A DNA stretch of 30,386 bases from a virus. The stretch lies in the IMG/VR virus record IMGVR_UViG_3300031758_000379, positions 1-30,386 of that record. One strand, given 5' to 3'. Position 1 is the stretch's first letter; each line of letters starts with the position of its first letter. Positions 12,613 to 22,576 of the stretch are shown here, one piece after another. The translations under genes were made by a program, and so were the position numbers. The notes under the pieces were generated by a model. That model was not told the origin of the DNA. It ran no database searches and saw only the letters and a list, made by a program, of their open reading frames with translations.

Positions 12613-13629
12613 GTGGCGATCTACCCGAAGATGAGCCTGTCCGACCTCCGAGTGGCGTGCCGACAGCGTGCGGACATGGTGAACTCGACGTTCATCTCCG
12701 ACGCTGAGTTGAACTCCTACATCAACGCCTCGTACTACGAGTTGTATGACCTGTTGGTGCAGAAGTACGGCAACGACTACTACATGAAGGAGTACTCGTT
12801 CCAACTCCAGGGGAACGTGTCGCGATACGACCTCCCTGACGATTTTTTCAAGCTTCTCGGCGTGGACTTGGAGATCAGCAGCGGCCCTGACGGCTACGTG
12901 TCGCTGCGCCCGTTCACGCTGGCCGAGCGCAATCGGTACTCCACCGCCAACGTGCAGACGTGGATTGGTGTGACGAACCTGCGCTACCGGATCAGCGGCA
13001 ACAAGTTGTGGTTCACGCCCTCGCCGCAGACGGGGCAGACGATCCGCATCTGGTACGTGCCGCGCCTGTCGCAGTTGGTGGATCAGACCACGCTGACGGT
13101 GGCTAACCCGATTGCGGGTGACTTCATCACGATTGGCGCGACAACTCTGACCGCTGGCGCGCAGTGGACGATTACGGCGGGCAACAACACTGCGACCGCT
13201 GCAAGCATCGCTGCTGCGATCAACGCTGCTAGCATTGTGGACGTGTCGGCTACCAGCAACGGCGCGGTTGTCACATTGGTACAGGACGATGCCACTGACC
13301 TCGCGCTTGCCGTGGGCGGCTCAACTCCGCTCGGCGCCTCGACGCGGCTTCAGTTCTCGTCCAGCACGTTGAGCAACGGCTCCCAGGTCGCTGACGGCAT
13401 CAGCGGCTGGCTCGAGTACGTTGTGACCGATGTCGGCATCAAGATGCTTCAGAAGGAGGAGTCCGACACGTCGGTCCTTCAGTTGCAGAAGCAGGCACTG
13501 ATTCGCCGCATTGAGGCTGCCGCTGAGAACCGTGACGCCGGCTCGCCGGCGACGATTGCCGACGTGCAGTGGACGAATGGCACTTGGCCGTTTGGTAACG
13601 GCTTTGGCGGCGGCGGCGGTATCCCGTAA
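12613..13629 (+). CDS. Head-tail connector (adaptor) protein with inserted domain
   Basis: A 338-residue protein initiated at GTG with AGGAGG five bases upstream. The first 150 residues have the pattern of tail-adaptor proteins (gp4/gp11-like helical bundles): LRVACRQRADMVNSTFISDA, ELNSYINASYYELYDLLVQK, YDLPDDFFKLLGVDLEI and LRYRISGNKLWFTPSP. Residues about 160-240 are a Thr/Ala-rich beta insert (TLTAGAQWTITAGNNTATAA), which resembles small repeated domains of flagellin-type or tail surface proteins. The C-terminal helix (KMLQKEESDTSVLQLQKQAL) closes the bundle, then a Gly tail. It joins portal to tail. The stop overlaps the next start as TAATG. Confidence 0.82.
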   Translation: MAIYPKMSLSDLRVACRQRADMVNSTFISDAELNSYINASYYELYDLLVQKYGNDYYMKEYSFQLQGNVSRYDLPDDFFKLLGVDLEISSGPDGYVSLRPFTLAERNRYSTANVQTWIGVTNLRYRISGNKLWFTPSPQTGQTIRIWYVPRLSQLVDQTTLTVANPIAGDFITIGATTLTAGAQWTITAGNNTATAASIAAAINAASIVDVSATSNGAVVTLVQDDATDLALAVGGSTPLGASTRLQFSSSTLSNGSQVADGISGWLEYVVTDVGIKMLQKEESDTSVLQLQKQALIRRIEAAAENRDAGSPATIADVQWTNGTWPFGNGFGGGGGIP

Positions 13630-15227
13630 TGCCGACGATCAAGCGACTGTCCCGCATCTTCAGCAGCGACGACTCGCTGAACCGTTTGCAGGATCAGCTC
13701 GCTGCGGCGTTCAATCCAATCCTTCGCAACGTGCAGGGCGATCTGACGGGGCCGCTTGAGAGCCCAACCGTCAAGGGTTTGCAGGGCCGCAACGTGTCGG
13801 CAGTTGCGCCTACGATCGGTCAGTCGCTTGTGTGGAGTGGTAGCGAGTGGGCGCCTGGGTCTGGTGGTGGCGGGTTCATCACCAGTGTTTTGCCGCCGTT
13901 GACGGTTGTGTCTGGCGTGCTGTCAATCCCGCAGGCCACCTCGACGGCTGATGGCTATCTGTCGGCGGCTGACTGGGTCACGTTCAACAACAAGATCAGC
14001 AACGTGACGGCAACGTCGCCCTTGTCAGCGACGGGCACCACGACGCGCGACATCGCGTTGACCGGCGTAGTGGCGGCGGCTAACGGCGGCACGGGACTCT
14101 CAAGCCCCGGCACGATTGGCAACGTGCTGACTAGCACGGGCACCGGCTGGACAAGCGCAGCGGCGACGGCGGCTCCAAGCGGCCCTGCTGGTGGTGTCCT
14201 TGGGTATACCGGATCGACCTATCCCAACCCCAACGGGTTGGCGGCGATTTTCAGTTTGCTTGATCCTCCAGGCGAGACGTACATCCGGGTCTTGAACGGC
14301 TCAGGCATGACGTACTTCCGCATGGATGACAATACAAATACCGTCACCAACGTGGACCGCAGCATCGGCATCCTTGCGGGCACGGCAACAGGCGGCTTTT
14401 TTGGCGTGGACATTCGTGGTGGAGACATCCGGGTGCGAGGCGGTACCGGATCTAGCGCGGTGTCTGGCGGTGGTGGCGGTTCTGTCTACCTACTCGGCGG
14501 CGACGGTGGCACCGGTAACTGGTCTGGCGGCAGCGCCTACGTGCAGGGCGGTCAAGGATCGTCCAGCAATGGGCCTGGCGGCACCGCAGAGGTCACGGGC
14601 GGCACGGGGCTTGGCACGGGCAACGGTGGCCTTGTAAGGCTCAAGGGAGGCTTTGCTGGGCCTAGCGCGACCGCTGGCGGTGACGCTTACGTTGAGGGCG
14701 GTAGCGGCGGCGGTGGCCGCAACGGTGGTGATGTCTACATCCTCGGCGGCACCAACCAACTGACGAATGCTACTGGCGGCGATGTCACAATCCGTGGTGG
14801 CGATGGAACAACTGACGGCACCGTTTACGTTGGAGACAGTGTCACGGCATCGGTCAGGCTTGCGACGACCAACATTAAGACGCACGTCAACGGTCCCACG
14901 GTTCTCACGCCCAAGGCTACGCAGACAATCACGGCGGCTACGGCAGACTTTGATCCGACCACGACTTATTTGCCGTTTGACGTGACCGGCGGCAACTACA
15001 CGCTGACCTCGACGCCCACCATTTTGACGGCTGGAGCGGTAGCTGGTCAGACCGTGATCCTCTACAATTTGAGTGCTGCAAATCACATCAACCTTAATCG
15101 CGGCGCAACCTATGCGTTGTCGTTGAGTAACGCTACGGCAAAGATCGACCCAGGCGGCTCTATGATGTTAGTGTTCGACGGCACTTACTGGGTTGAGATC
15201 GCACATACGGTTGCTACGAGCATCTAG
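13629..15227 (+). CDS. Tail fibre-like protein with a glycine-repeat shaft
   Basis: A 532-residue protein. Residues 1-75 include DLTGPLESPTVKGLQGR and GQSLVWSGSEWAPG, a module common at the start of phage and bacterial surface fibres. Next comes the ANGGTGLSS motif (151-159). Residues 264-400 contain eight imperfect 16-19 residue repeats of the form GG-x-[AV]-x-[VIL]-x-GG, starting near 264, 283, 300, 317, 333, 350, 366 and 383, with Gly/Ser/Thr linkers. The C-terminal 130 residues are a beta-rich head (TILTAGAVAGQTVILYNLSA). Such glycine patterns can pack as polyglycine helices or stacked beta turns. The start overlaps the connector stop and has no strong site, so it is translationally coupled. 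Host recognition is probable. Confidence 0.78.
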   Translation: MPTIKRLSRIFSSDDSLNRLQDQLAAAFNPILRNVQGDLTGPLESPTVKGLQGRNVSAVAPTIGQSLVWSGSEWAPGSGGGGFITSVLPPLTVVSGVLSIPQATSTADGYLSAADWVTFNNKISNVTATSPLSATGTTTRDIALTGVVAAANGGTGLSSPGTIGNVLTSTGTGWTSAAATAAPSGPAGGVLGYTGSTYPNPNGLAAIFSLLDPPGETYIRVLNGSGMTYFRMDDNTNTVTNVDRSIGILAGTATGGFFGVDIRGGDIRVRGGTGSSAVSGGGGGSVYLLGGDGGTGNWSGGSAYVQGGQGSSSNGPGGTAEVTGGTGLGTGNGGLVRLKGGFAGPSATAGGDAYVEGGSGGGGRNGGDVYILGGTNQLTNATGGDVTIRGGDGTTDGTVYVGDSVTASVRLATTNIKTHVNGPTVLTPKATQTITAATADFDPTTTYLPFDVTGGNYTLTSTPTILTAGAVAGQTVILYNLSAANHINLNRGATYALSLSNATAKIDPGGSMMLVFDGTYWVEIAHTVATSI

Positions 15228-15235
15228 GAGCACGC

Positions 15236-16324
15236 ATGACGACGCCAAACATGAACCTGACCTTGCCGGTGGTGTCGCAGACGCCTGGGCCGACGTGGGC
15301 AAGCGAGATCAACGCGGACCTTACGCTGTTGGACGAGCACAACCACACCAGCGGCAAGGGCGTTTTGGTCCCGGTGGCGGGGCTGAACATTGACTCCGAC
15401 CTTTCGCTTGCCACGCACGCGCTAACTGACGTGACCAAGGTGGTTTTGCTAGATCAGGCATCTGTAGCGACTTTGGGCGCTATTTACGCCAAGAGCGGCA
15501 ACCTGTATTGGCGCAGCGGAAGCGGATCTGAGGTCAGATTGACCGTTGGCGGCGCGATTGATGTTGCTAGCGTCAATGGGATTAACGGACTTCCAAATGG
15601 ATCAGCAGCCGTCACCTATGACAACCCATCGCTGTCTTATGAATTCGTGGACTCTGGTGGTGCCAATGCTGGAATTCTTGCCGGCGGGATTATCTGTGAC
15701 GAGGTCGTTCTTGCTCCTCACAACGTCACGCTGAACACTTCCGCTGGAACTTCGGCCTACACGTTAAATATGCCGCAGACCAACGTGTCTGTTGCTTCGT
15801 TTGTGACGGCTACATCCAGCGGCGGTCAAACGCAGTTGAACTACCTCACCCAGGCTAACGGCATCACTCGCGCGATGCAGGCAGCGGTTGGACAGCAAAT
15901 TAGCAGTTATACGTCTAGCGGGCCGTTTTCATCTGGCAGCAACGTTCTTAACCCTGTTACGCTTACGACCACCGGACGACCCGTTGTGATCGGACTGCAA
16001 AGCCCTGCCGGTGTCGGCGTGGCTTCTTTTATCCGACTGACTGGCGATATTGCTGGCAGGTACATGGTGAACGTTGGAATTGACGTTTCATCGGGAAGCC
16101 CGCCAATGGGATTTACTGCCGGAATTTATGCTTACGGCAACATTGCGGTTTACATTAATCAGCTTGCAGATCCCTTCCAGATTCCTGCATCCATGATTCA
16201 TGGCGTTTATGCCTTGCCCGCTGGAACCTATACGTTCCAGCCTGTGGTTGGGGTAACTTCTGGTCCCGGTGGCTCCACTTCTTCAGTCACCGTCAATGGT
16301 CAGTGTTACGCCTACGAGCTTTAG
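15236..16324 (+). CDS. Second tail fibre-like protein
   Basis: A 362-residue protein with GGAG six bases upstream. Residues 1-60 carry a recognisable fibre N-terminal module: P-x-V-x-Q-TPGPTWASEINADLTLLDEH, then TSGKGVLVPVAGLNI. This module is seen at the attachment end of many phage tail fibres. The remainder is beta-rich with Gly, Ser and Thr and ends in a compact domain with GVYALPAGTYTFQPVVG. It lies 8 bases after the glycine-repeat fibre, so the two may form one receptor-binding apparatus. No enzyme domain is visible. Confidence 0.8.
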   Translation: MTTPNMNLTLPVVSQTPGPTWASEINADLTLLDEHNHTSGKGVLVPVAGLNIDSDLSLATHALTDVTKVVLLDQASVATLGAIYAKSGNLYWRSGSGSEVRLTVGGAIDVASVNGINGLPNGSAAVTYDNPSLSYEFVDSGGANAGILAGGIICDEVVLAPHNVTLNTSAGTSAYTLNMPQTNVSVASFVTATSSGGQTQLNYLTQANGITRAMQAAVGQQISSYTSSGPFSSGSNVLNPVTLTTTGRPVVIGLQSPAGVGVASFIRLTGDIAGRYMVNVGIDVSSGSPPMGFTAGIYAYGNIAVYINQLADPFQIPASMIHGVYALPAGTYTFQPVVGVTSGPGGSTSSVTVNGQCYAYEL

Positions 16325-16333
16325 GAGGCAGCG

Positions 16334-19300
16334 ATGCTTGACCGGCAAAACATCGTTGTCCCGCTCGCGCAGGGCGTAGACACCAAGACCGACGAGAAGC
16401 AGGTTGAGGCCGGCAAACTCCTTGAGTTGGAGAACGGCATTTTCACTCGCTTGCGTTCTATTCAAAAGCGTCCCGGTAGCGTTGCGCTGTCGCAGTCGAT
16501 TGCCAACACGCCTGGTACGCAAGTTGAAACCGGCATCGGACTTGCGAAGTACGGCAACGAACTTCTTGAGGCTGATGGTCGTCGCTTGTATAGCTACGAT
16601 CAGGGTGCCGACAGTTGGGCCAACAAAGGCTCGTTCGTTCACACGTTTGTAACCCAAACGCCTGTCATCAAGGACAATTATCAACAGACCATGCCGGATG
16701 GTGCGACGGCGGCTAACGGAACGCAACTGTATGCGTGGGAGGATTCATCGGCTCCCGGTGCTGTTCGATACTGCATCATCGACGGCCAGACGCAGCAGAC
16801 AATCGTGTCCAACACGCTTTTGTACGCAAACGCATCCAAGCCTCGCGTGCTGGTGAACGACACACACTTCCTTGTTTATTTCGTGAACGGCTTGTCGTAC
16901 TTGTCGCTTGCCATGATCCCCTTGGCAAATCCCACAACTGCTCCGGTGATTCATCAGATCACTAGCTTGGGTTCTACCGACAACGCGCTGTCTGCATCAT
17001 CTGCAAACTATGATGCATCGTTGATCTTGGTTGATCCAAGCACCGACTACAAAATCATCTGTGTTGCGTTCAACAACAACAACAGTGGCACTACTTTTCG
17101 TGTTTACACCTACTCGTCGCCGCTTGTGATCGAAGACCAAGACTCTGTCAACGAGGTGTCGCGTACGATCACCATTGGCGAGATTTACCTTGGCTCTTTT
17201 TCAAACGTACGCGGACCTTGCTTGGTGTACTCGACCGACAACAACAGCGCACCGTATACGCAGTCAATCAAGTTTCGCGTGTACTACAAGGTATCTGTAC
17301 TGTTCGTTCTGACGGCCTCGGGCACGATTACGACCGGCCTCACAACTGATCAGGCAAAAGCTATTACGGTAGCGACAAACGATTACGCCAACATCGGCTT
17401 CACGGTTTTCTACTCAACCTGCACCAGCACGCCGCAGTCGATGACCAAGTGTGTTGTTGATTCTTCGTACACGCCGGGAGCGCAAACGCTTGTCTTGCAA
17501 AACGTAACGCCTATTGCCAAGGCGTTTAACTACAACGGAACTGCATATGTTCCGGTTGTGTACTTTTATCCCGGCGCACAAGATTCAGTCTACGGTGACA
17601 CGGCAACGCAGTCGGGTATTTTCTTGGTTGATGCCAACGGAAGCGTTGTTGGCAAGGCATTTGCGGATCTCTCAGGTAACGCGCGGGTTGCGGTCGCTTC
17701 CTATCCTGGCATCTTGTCTACGCCTCTGCTCGCTAACTCCTCTGCCGTCAACGGTTCCGTATTTCGCCTTGCGGTGACTGATCAGGTTGCGTCTGAAGCG
17801 TCTAGCTTGGTTTCTCAGACCAACGTTTCTGCTCTGACAATCGACATGGACTCTGAGCAGCACTCGCTTAACCATGAGGAGCTAGCACAGAACCTTCACC
17901 TTTCTAGCGGGGCCATGCAAATGTACGACGGGCAAAGCGTCGTTGAGCATGGCTTCTTGACGTACCCGATTTTCTCTATCACCAGCGAGGCGTCCGGCGG
18001 CAATCTTGGTGCAGGTCAGTACTCGTACACCATCTGCTACGAGTGGACCGACAACCAAGGGAACATTCATCAAAGTTATCCGGCGTCGTTTAAGAGGGTG
18101 ACGCCAACTGCTGCCGGTAAATCCATTACGTTGACCGTGAACTATTTGAATCTGACCGCCAAAGACGGCGTGCAGTTGGTTGTTTATCGAACCGCAAGTG
18201 ACGGTACGATCCTTTACAGAACCAACAGTTTGACGCCTTCTACTGCGACCGCAAACGGAAGCATCTACAACGTCCCGACCGGGACGACGGTAACGTACAC
18301 CGACTCCATGTCAGACGCTGACTTGGAGAGAATGCCACAGCTTTACACGCAACCCCTTGAGCCTGGAGTGGATGCTGTTGTTAGCAATCAGCCTGCGCCG
18401 CCCACCGGACTGATCCAGTTGCATCGCAACCGCTTGTGGGTGGTGGATAGCACCAACCCGCTCAACGTCTGGTACTCCAAGTTCATCGGGCCGGCGACTC
18501 CCGTGGCCTTCAGCGACGAGTTTGTGAAGACGGTAGACCCTCGAGGTGGGCCGATCACCGCGCTCGCGACGATTGATGACAAGTTGCTGGTGTTTAAGTA
18601 CGACCAGATGTTCTTCATCGTCGGCCAAGGCCCGGAGAACACGGGCGTCAACAACGACCTCTCGGACGCCATCCTGATCACAACTGACGTGGGCTGCATT
18701 GACCCCAGGTCGATTGTGGGTTCGCCGTTTGGCATCTTGTTCAAGAGCCGCAAGGGCATATACCTGATCGACCGCTCGTTGGCGGTGCAGTACATCGGCG
18801 CTGCGGTTGAGGCGTACAACGACGAGACAATCACGTCGGCAACCTTGGTCGCAAACACCAACCAGGTCCGTTTCACGCTCGGGTCGGGCATCACGCTGGT
18901 GTACGACTACTTTGTGCAGCAGTGGGGCATCTTCACCAACCAGAACGCTGTGGACTCGTTGGTGTGGCAGAGTTCAACGATGCTCTTGCGCGCCAACGGC
19001 AAGGTGCTGCAAGAGACTGAGGGCGTGTACACCGACGACGGCCAGCCGATCCGGTTGAAGCTTGCGACCTCGTGGTTCTCGTTTGCGAACGTGCAGGGGT
19101 TTCAGCGCGTGCGTCGAGCGCAGTTGCTGGGCGCATGGAAGAGCGCGCATGACTTAAGCATCAGCGTTTGTGTAGACTTTGACGACACGGTGATCCAGCA
19201 GATGACGGTGTCTCCTACGCCGCCAACTTTCTACGGTGGAGGCTCACCCTATGGCGCGGGCTCGTATGGCGGGACGTTCCAACTTTACCAGTGGCGCGTA

Positions 19301-19459
19301 GACCTTGCGCGGCAGAAGTGCCAAGCGGTAAAGTTCATCATTGAAGATGTCCCCTCAGTGACGGGCAGCGGTGAAGGTGTGAGCTTGTCGTCGCTCGCGT
19401 TTGAGGTTGGAGCCAAGCAGGGGCTGAACAAGGTTCCTGCGTCCCAGATTGTCAGTTAG
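16334..19459 (+). CDS. Large tail protein (tail nozzle/stabilisation type)
   Basis: A 1041-residue protein with AGGAGG five bases upstream. It opens IVVPLAQGVDTKTDEKQVEA and LLELENGIFTRLRSIQKRPG, the start typical of large podovirus tail tubular or stabilisation proteins (T7 gp12 or P22 gp10-like role). Later segments include LIQLHRNRLWVVDSTNPLNV and PVAFSDEFVKTVDPRGGPIT, then ALATIDDKLLVFKYDQMFFI and LFKSRKGIYLIDRSLAVQYI, repeated blade-like strands as in beta-propellers. It is expected to sit at the tail below the connector and to close the DNA channel. Family name rests on motif memory; a large tail component is secure from length, composition and order. Confidence 0.82.
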   Translation: MLDRQNIVVPLAQGVDTKTDEKQVEAGKLLELENGIFTRLRSIQKRPGSVALSQSIANTPGTQVETGIGLAKYGNELLEADGRRLYSYDQGADSWANKGSFVHTFVTQTPVIKDNYQQTMPDGATAANGTQLYAWEDSSAPGAVRYCIIDGQTQQTIVSNTLLYANASKPRVLVNDTHFLVYFVNGLSYLSLAMIPLANPTTAPVIHQITSLGSTDNALSASSANYDASLILVDPSTDYKIICVAFNNNNSGTTFRVYTYSSPLVIEDQDSVNEVSRTITIGEIYLGSFSNVRGPCLVYSTDNNSAPYTQSIKFRVYYKVSVLFVLTASGTITTGLTTDQAKAITVATNDYANIGFTVFYSTCTSTPQSMTKCVVDSSYTPGAQTLVLQNVTPIAKAFNYNGTAYVPVVYFYPGAQDSVYGDTATQSGIFLVDANGSVVGKAFADLSGNARVAVASYPGILSTPLLANSSAVNGSVFRLAVTDQVASEASSLVSQTNVSALTIDMDSEQHSLNHEELAQNLHLSSGAMQMYDGQSVVEHGFLTYPIFSITSEASGGNLGAGQYSYTICYEWTDNQGNIHQSYPASFKRVTPTAAGKSITLTVNYLNLTAKDGVQLVVYRTASDGTILYRTNSLTPSTATANGSIYNVPTGTTVTYTDSMSDADLERMPQLYTQPLEPGVDAVVSNQPAPPTGLIQLHRNRLWVVDSTNPLNVWYSKFIGPATPVAFSDEFVKTVDPRGGPITALATIDDKLLVFKYDQMFFIVGQGPENTGVNNDLSDAILITTDVGCIDPRSIVGSPFGILFKSRKGIYLIDRSLAVQYIGAAVEAYNDETITSATLVANTNQVRFTLGSGITLVYDYFVQQWGIFTNQNAVDSLVWQSSTMLLRANGKVLQETEGVYTDDGQPIRLKLATSWFSFANVQGFQRVRRAQLLGAWKSAHDLSISVCVDFDDTVIQQMTVSPTPPTFYGGGSPYGAGSYGGTFQLYQWRVDLARQKCQAVKFIIEDVPSVTGSGEGVSLSSLAFEVGAKQGLNKVPASQIVS

Positions 19460-19468
19460 GAGCCTTAT

Positions 19469-20545
19469 ATGGACATTTTCGGACCTGAGTACGCTGACCC
19501 TGGTAGCCCGGAATACAAAAAGCGCAAGGCTGCATTGACAACCACGATCACGGGTGCTCCGCAGACAGGAACTGCGTTTGCTGGCGCTGAGCAAGAGACT
19601 TTTGGTGCACTTGCTGGATCGCGTGGGGTTGGCGCGGAACAGGCGTCGTTGGCCGAGGCGCTTAGGGCACAGGCAGAGGGACGCGGGCCAAGTCTTGCTC
19701 AGATGCAGTATGAGCGTGCGCTTCAAGGCGCACAGGCGGCTGCACAGTCGCAACTTGCGTCCGCTCGGGGCTTGTCGCCGGCTCAGGCCCAACGGCTTTT
19801 GTTGACTCGCCAAGCTGGAGCACAGGCAGCGGCTGCCTCGCAGTCGGCGCAGTTGCGGTTGCAGGAGCAGCAAGCGGCGCAGGCGGCGCTTGGCAACTTG
19901 CTTGGTCAGCGTCGTCAGCAGGAGCTTCTCGGCGGGCAACTTGCGGCTGGTTTGTACGGCACAGCCGGTGGCCTCGGGATGCAGCAGGCAATTGCACAAG
20001 CTGGGTTTGAGCAGGCAGCGGCCCAAGCAGTTCAGCAGCAGGCTGCGGCGGAGCGTCAAGCCAATCAGCAGTTCATCTCATCGTTAATTGGTGCTGGTGG
20101 CGCCGCCCTTGGTGTTGGTGTTGAGGCTGGAACCAAGACCGATGTCGCTAGAATGGGGCTTGAGGCTGAGAAATACAGAGCGCAGGCGGCTCAGGCCCAA
20201 GCGCAAGCAGCCAAGTATTCGGCTGGCATGGGTCCATCTAAAGATGCGCGTGGCCGACAGATTACCGCTCGCGAGGTCCCCGGCAAGGCCAAGTTCAAGG
20301 GCGACACGCGGTCCAACGACACGGTGCCGGCGCTGCTGAGCCCTGGCGAGATCGTGCTGCCCCGCACTGTCGCGCAGTCGGAAGACGCGCCTGAGAAGGC
20401 CAAGAAGTTTGTTGAGGCGATCAAGAAGCAGAAGCGCCCGTCGCCTAGGGCGTATGCTCAGGCTCTTGCACGATTGGCAGAGCTTGAGTCGCGCATGGAT
20501 GCTATGGAGGCGCTGGCCGACCTTGAGGCCGAGGAAGAGGGCTAA
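19469..20545 (+). CDS. Ala/Gln-rich virion-internal protein
   Basis: A 358-residue protein with GGAG upstream. Residues about 40-215 are Ala/Gln/Leu-rich helices (AAAQSQLASARGLSPAQAQR). A short glycine-rich hydrophobic stretch follows (FISSLIGAGGAALGVGV, about 202-218). Near 279-300 lies DTRSNDTVPALLSPGEIVLP, a motif often seen in phage tail or internal proteins. The C-terminus is a charged helix ending EEEG. It starts a group of three coiled-coil genes placed where podoviruses encode ejection proteins, which leave the head with DNA and make a path across the envelope. The function is inferred from this. Confidence 0.7.
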   Translation: MDIFGPEYADPGSPEYKKRKAALTTTITGAPQTGTAFAGAEQETFGALAGSRGVGAEQASLAEALRAQAEGRGPSLAQMQYERALQGAQAAAQSQLASARGLSPAQAQRLLLTRQAGAQAAAASQSAQLRLQEQQAAQAALGNLLGQRRQQELLGGQLAAGLYGTAGGLGMQQAIAQAGFEQAAAQAVQQQAAAERQANQQFISSLIGAGGAALGVGVEAGTKTDVARMGLEAEKYRAQAAQAQAQAAKYSAGMGPSKDARGRQITAREVPGKAKFKGDTRSNDTVPALLSPGEIVLPRTVAQSEDAPEKAKKFVEAIKKQKRPSPRAYAQALARLAELESRMDAMEALADLEAEEEG

Positions 20546-20548
20546 CCG

Positions 20549-22564
20549 ATGAAGAAGCCGACGCTCCGCTTGCGCCAGGTGTTTGAGGGTCCGACGCACT
20601 TCAAGGTGGTGAAGCCGCTGGGGAACCCGATCAAGATCGCCAAGAAGGGGTTGTCGCCCAACCTGATGAGCCGTTTGCGGAAATACGCAGATGGCACGCC
20701 TGACGAGCCTGTTCAGCCGCCAACCGATGAAGAGATTTCGATTGCGGAGCAGATGCAGCAAGCACGTTTGCCTGCTGGCACTGAGTTTCCGCCGATGGCT
20801 GGTGAAGGATCGTTTGGCGTGCCGCCGCTCCCCGCAGAGCCGGATGCTAATGTTTTGCCGGTTCCTGAGCCTATTGCTGCGCCCGTCGCACCTATTGTTC
20901 AGCCTGTAGTTGTTGCGCCGGTTACGACCTCGGGGGCTGCTGCTTCTGCTGCCGGTACGGGTGAGCCAATCATTGCCAAGCCCCGTCCTCGGCCGCGACG
21001 ACCTGATGCTGTTGAGCCTGCTGTTTCTGCTGAAGAGGTCGCGCCGGCAGAGTCTGTTGCAGTCGAGGCTAAACCTGCTGTTCCCGTGGCAAAGGAACCT
21101 GCGCCTGCGGAGCCAAGTCCGTTTGAGCAGGCGCTTAGCTTGGTCAACTTTGACCTTGCCAAGTACGAGGCTGCATCTCCCGAGATGAAGCCCATCATCC
21201 GGCAGGCCGCTCAGGCTGCGTTTACTGCCAAAGCCGCTGCGGATGCAGATGTCGCCGCTGCCGAGGCAGAGACTTCTGCGCTTGCTGCTGAGCAAACCGC
21301 ACAAAAGGAAGAACTACAGCGCCTTCAGAAAAGCGCCGATGAGGCGCGAATCATTCAAAAAAACATTTTGACGGATTTTGACTACCTTAAGAACCCGACG
21401 ACCTATCTTGGCAGCATGAGCACGCTTGGGCAGATCGGCACCGCCATCTCGCTTGCGGCTGGAGCGTTTGCTTCCGGCATGACCGGGATGCCCAACTTTG
21501 CCCAGAAGATCTACGACAACGCGATTGAGCAGGACTTGCAAGCACAGAAGCGTCGTGCGGACTCGCTCTATCAGCGGCTCGTGAATGCTGGCAACTCTGT
21601 TGAGAACGCCGAGAACATGGTGCGGGCACAGTTGAAGTTGGTGGGCGCCGCTGAGCAGACTCGACGTGCCGCCGAGATTAAACTGCCTCAGGTCAAGGCC
21701 AAGATCCAAGCTGAGGCTGCCAAGTCCGCGTTGGATGCAACGCAGACGATGGCTCGCATCGCCAAGGATCAGGCCGATGAAGCGCGTGAAGCCTCTCTTG
21801 CGCCGCTGCGTGAGCGTGAACTAAAAACTCGCGTTGGTGAAGCGGAGGCTGAGGCTGGGTTGCGTCCGCTCAAGAAGCGACGGCTTGAGGCTGAGGTTGC
21901 GATTGCGGAACTGACTCCCAAGAAGTTGAAGGAAGAAATGAATCAGCGCCGCGAGGATGCTGCATTCAAACGTGAAAAGGCCGAGCAAGACCGGCAGGAT
22001 CGCAAAGACGCAGCTCAAGACAAGGCCGATCAGAAACGCATTGCTCGCGAGTTGACGCTTGGCGATGTCAATCTTGAACTGAAGACCGATCAACGGGCTC
22101 CTCTTATTCGCGAAGGCATCTCGCAGCGCGCACAAGCTCTTGAGTCGCTGTTGAAGCTTGAGGCGCTGTTAAATAAGGCCAAGGATGGCTATGAGCTTTG
22201 GAAACCTGGTTCCAACACAAGAAACGCAGCAATTGCAGAGTTGAACTTTGCAATTGAGAACTTCCCCAAGGGTGCAGGTTTTGGTCGAGCAATTTCCGTT
22301 GCTGCCAAGGAACTGATCGCCAAGGCAATTCAAGAGCCGACTTCCTATAAGTCTTTGTTCAAGCAAGTATTCCTTGATAAAGATCCTGCTATGGGCATCA
22401 AGGTTCTGCGCCAAGAAGTTGCTCGCAACTTTGAAGAAGAAATTGCTGCTCAATCAAGGAACACTCGCCCAGAGATCAAGTCCGCGCTTGACTCATGGTA
22501 TAAGAGCGCCGAAGACAAAATTAAACGTTACGAAACCGAAATGACCGCTGACGAGGAACTCTAG
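20549..22564 (+). CDS. Long coiled-coil virion-internal protein
   Basis: A 671-residue protein 3 bases after the previous stop. Residues 1-50 are basic (KKPTLRLRQVFEGPTHFKVV). Residues about 50-190 are Pro/Ala/Val/Glu-rich and probably disordered. Residues about 225-500 form long charged heptad helices (DRQDRKDAAQDKADQKRIAR) with a Gly/Ala-rich hydrophobic break near 285-315 (GQIGTAISLAAGAFASGM). The end is a charged helical domain. The hydrophobic break suggests possible membrane insertion, consistent with an ejection protein. No catalytic motif seen. Confidence 0.7.
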   Translation: MKKPTLRLRQVFEGPTHFKVVKPLGNPIKIAKKGLSPNLMSRLRKYADGTPDEPVQPPTDEEISIAEQMQQARLPAGTEFPPMAGEGSFGVPPLPAEPDANVLPVPEPIAAPVAPIVQPVVVAPVTTSGAAASAAGTGEPIIAKPRPRPRRPDAVEPAVSAEEVAPAESVAVEAKPAVPVAKEPAPAEPSPFEQALSLVNFDLAKYEAASPEMKPIIRQAAQAAFTAKAAADADVAAAEAETSALAAEQTAQKEELQRLQKSADEARIIQKNILTDFDYLKNPTTYLGSMSTLGQIGTAISLAAGAFASGMTGMPNFAQKIYDNAIEQDLQAQKRRADSLYQRLVNAGNSVENAENMVRAQLKLVGAAEQTRRAAEIKLPQVKAKIQAEAAKSALDATQTMARIAKDQADEAREASLAPLRERELKTRVGEAEAEAGLRPLKKRRLEAEVAIAELTPKKLKEEMNQRREDAAFKREKAEQDRQDRKDAAQDKADQKRIARELTLGDVNLELKTDQRAPLIREGISQRAQALESLLKLEALLNKAKDGYELWKPGSNTRNAAIAELNFAIENFPKGAGFGRAISVAAKELIAKAIQEPTSYKSLFKQVFLDKDPAMGIKVLRQEVARNFEEEIAAQSRNTRPEIKSALDSWYKSAEDKIKRYETEMTADEEL

Positions 22565-22576
22565 GCCAAGGAGCGC

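Noticed and set aside
20084-21304. 406-codon minus-strand open frame opposite the internal protein genes
   Set aside because: Arg/Leu/Ser-rich shadow spanning the boundary of two well-supported plus-strand genes.
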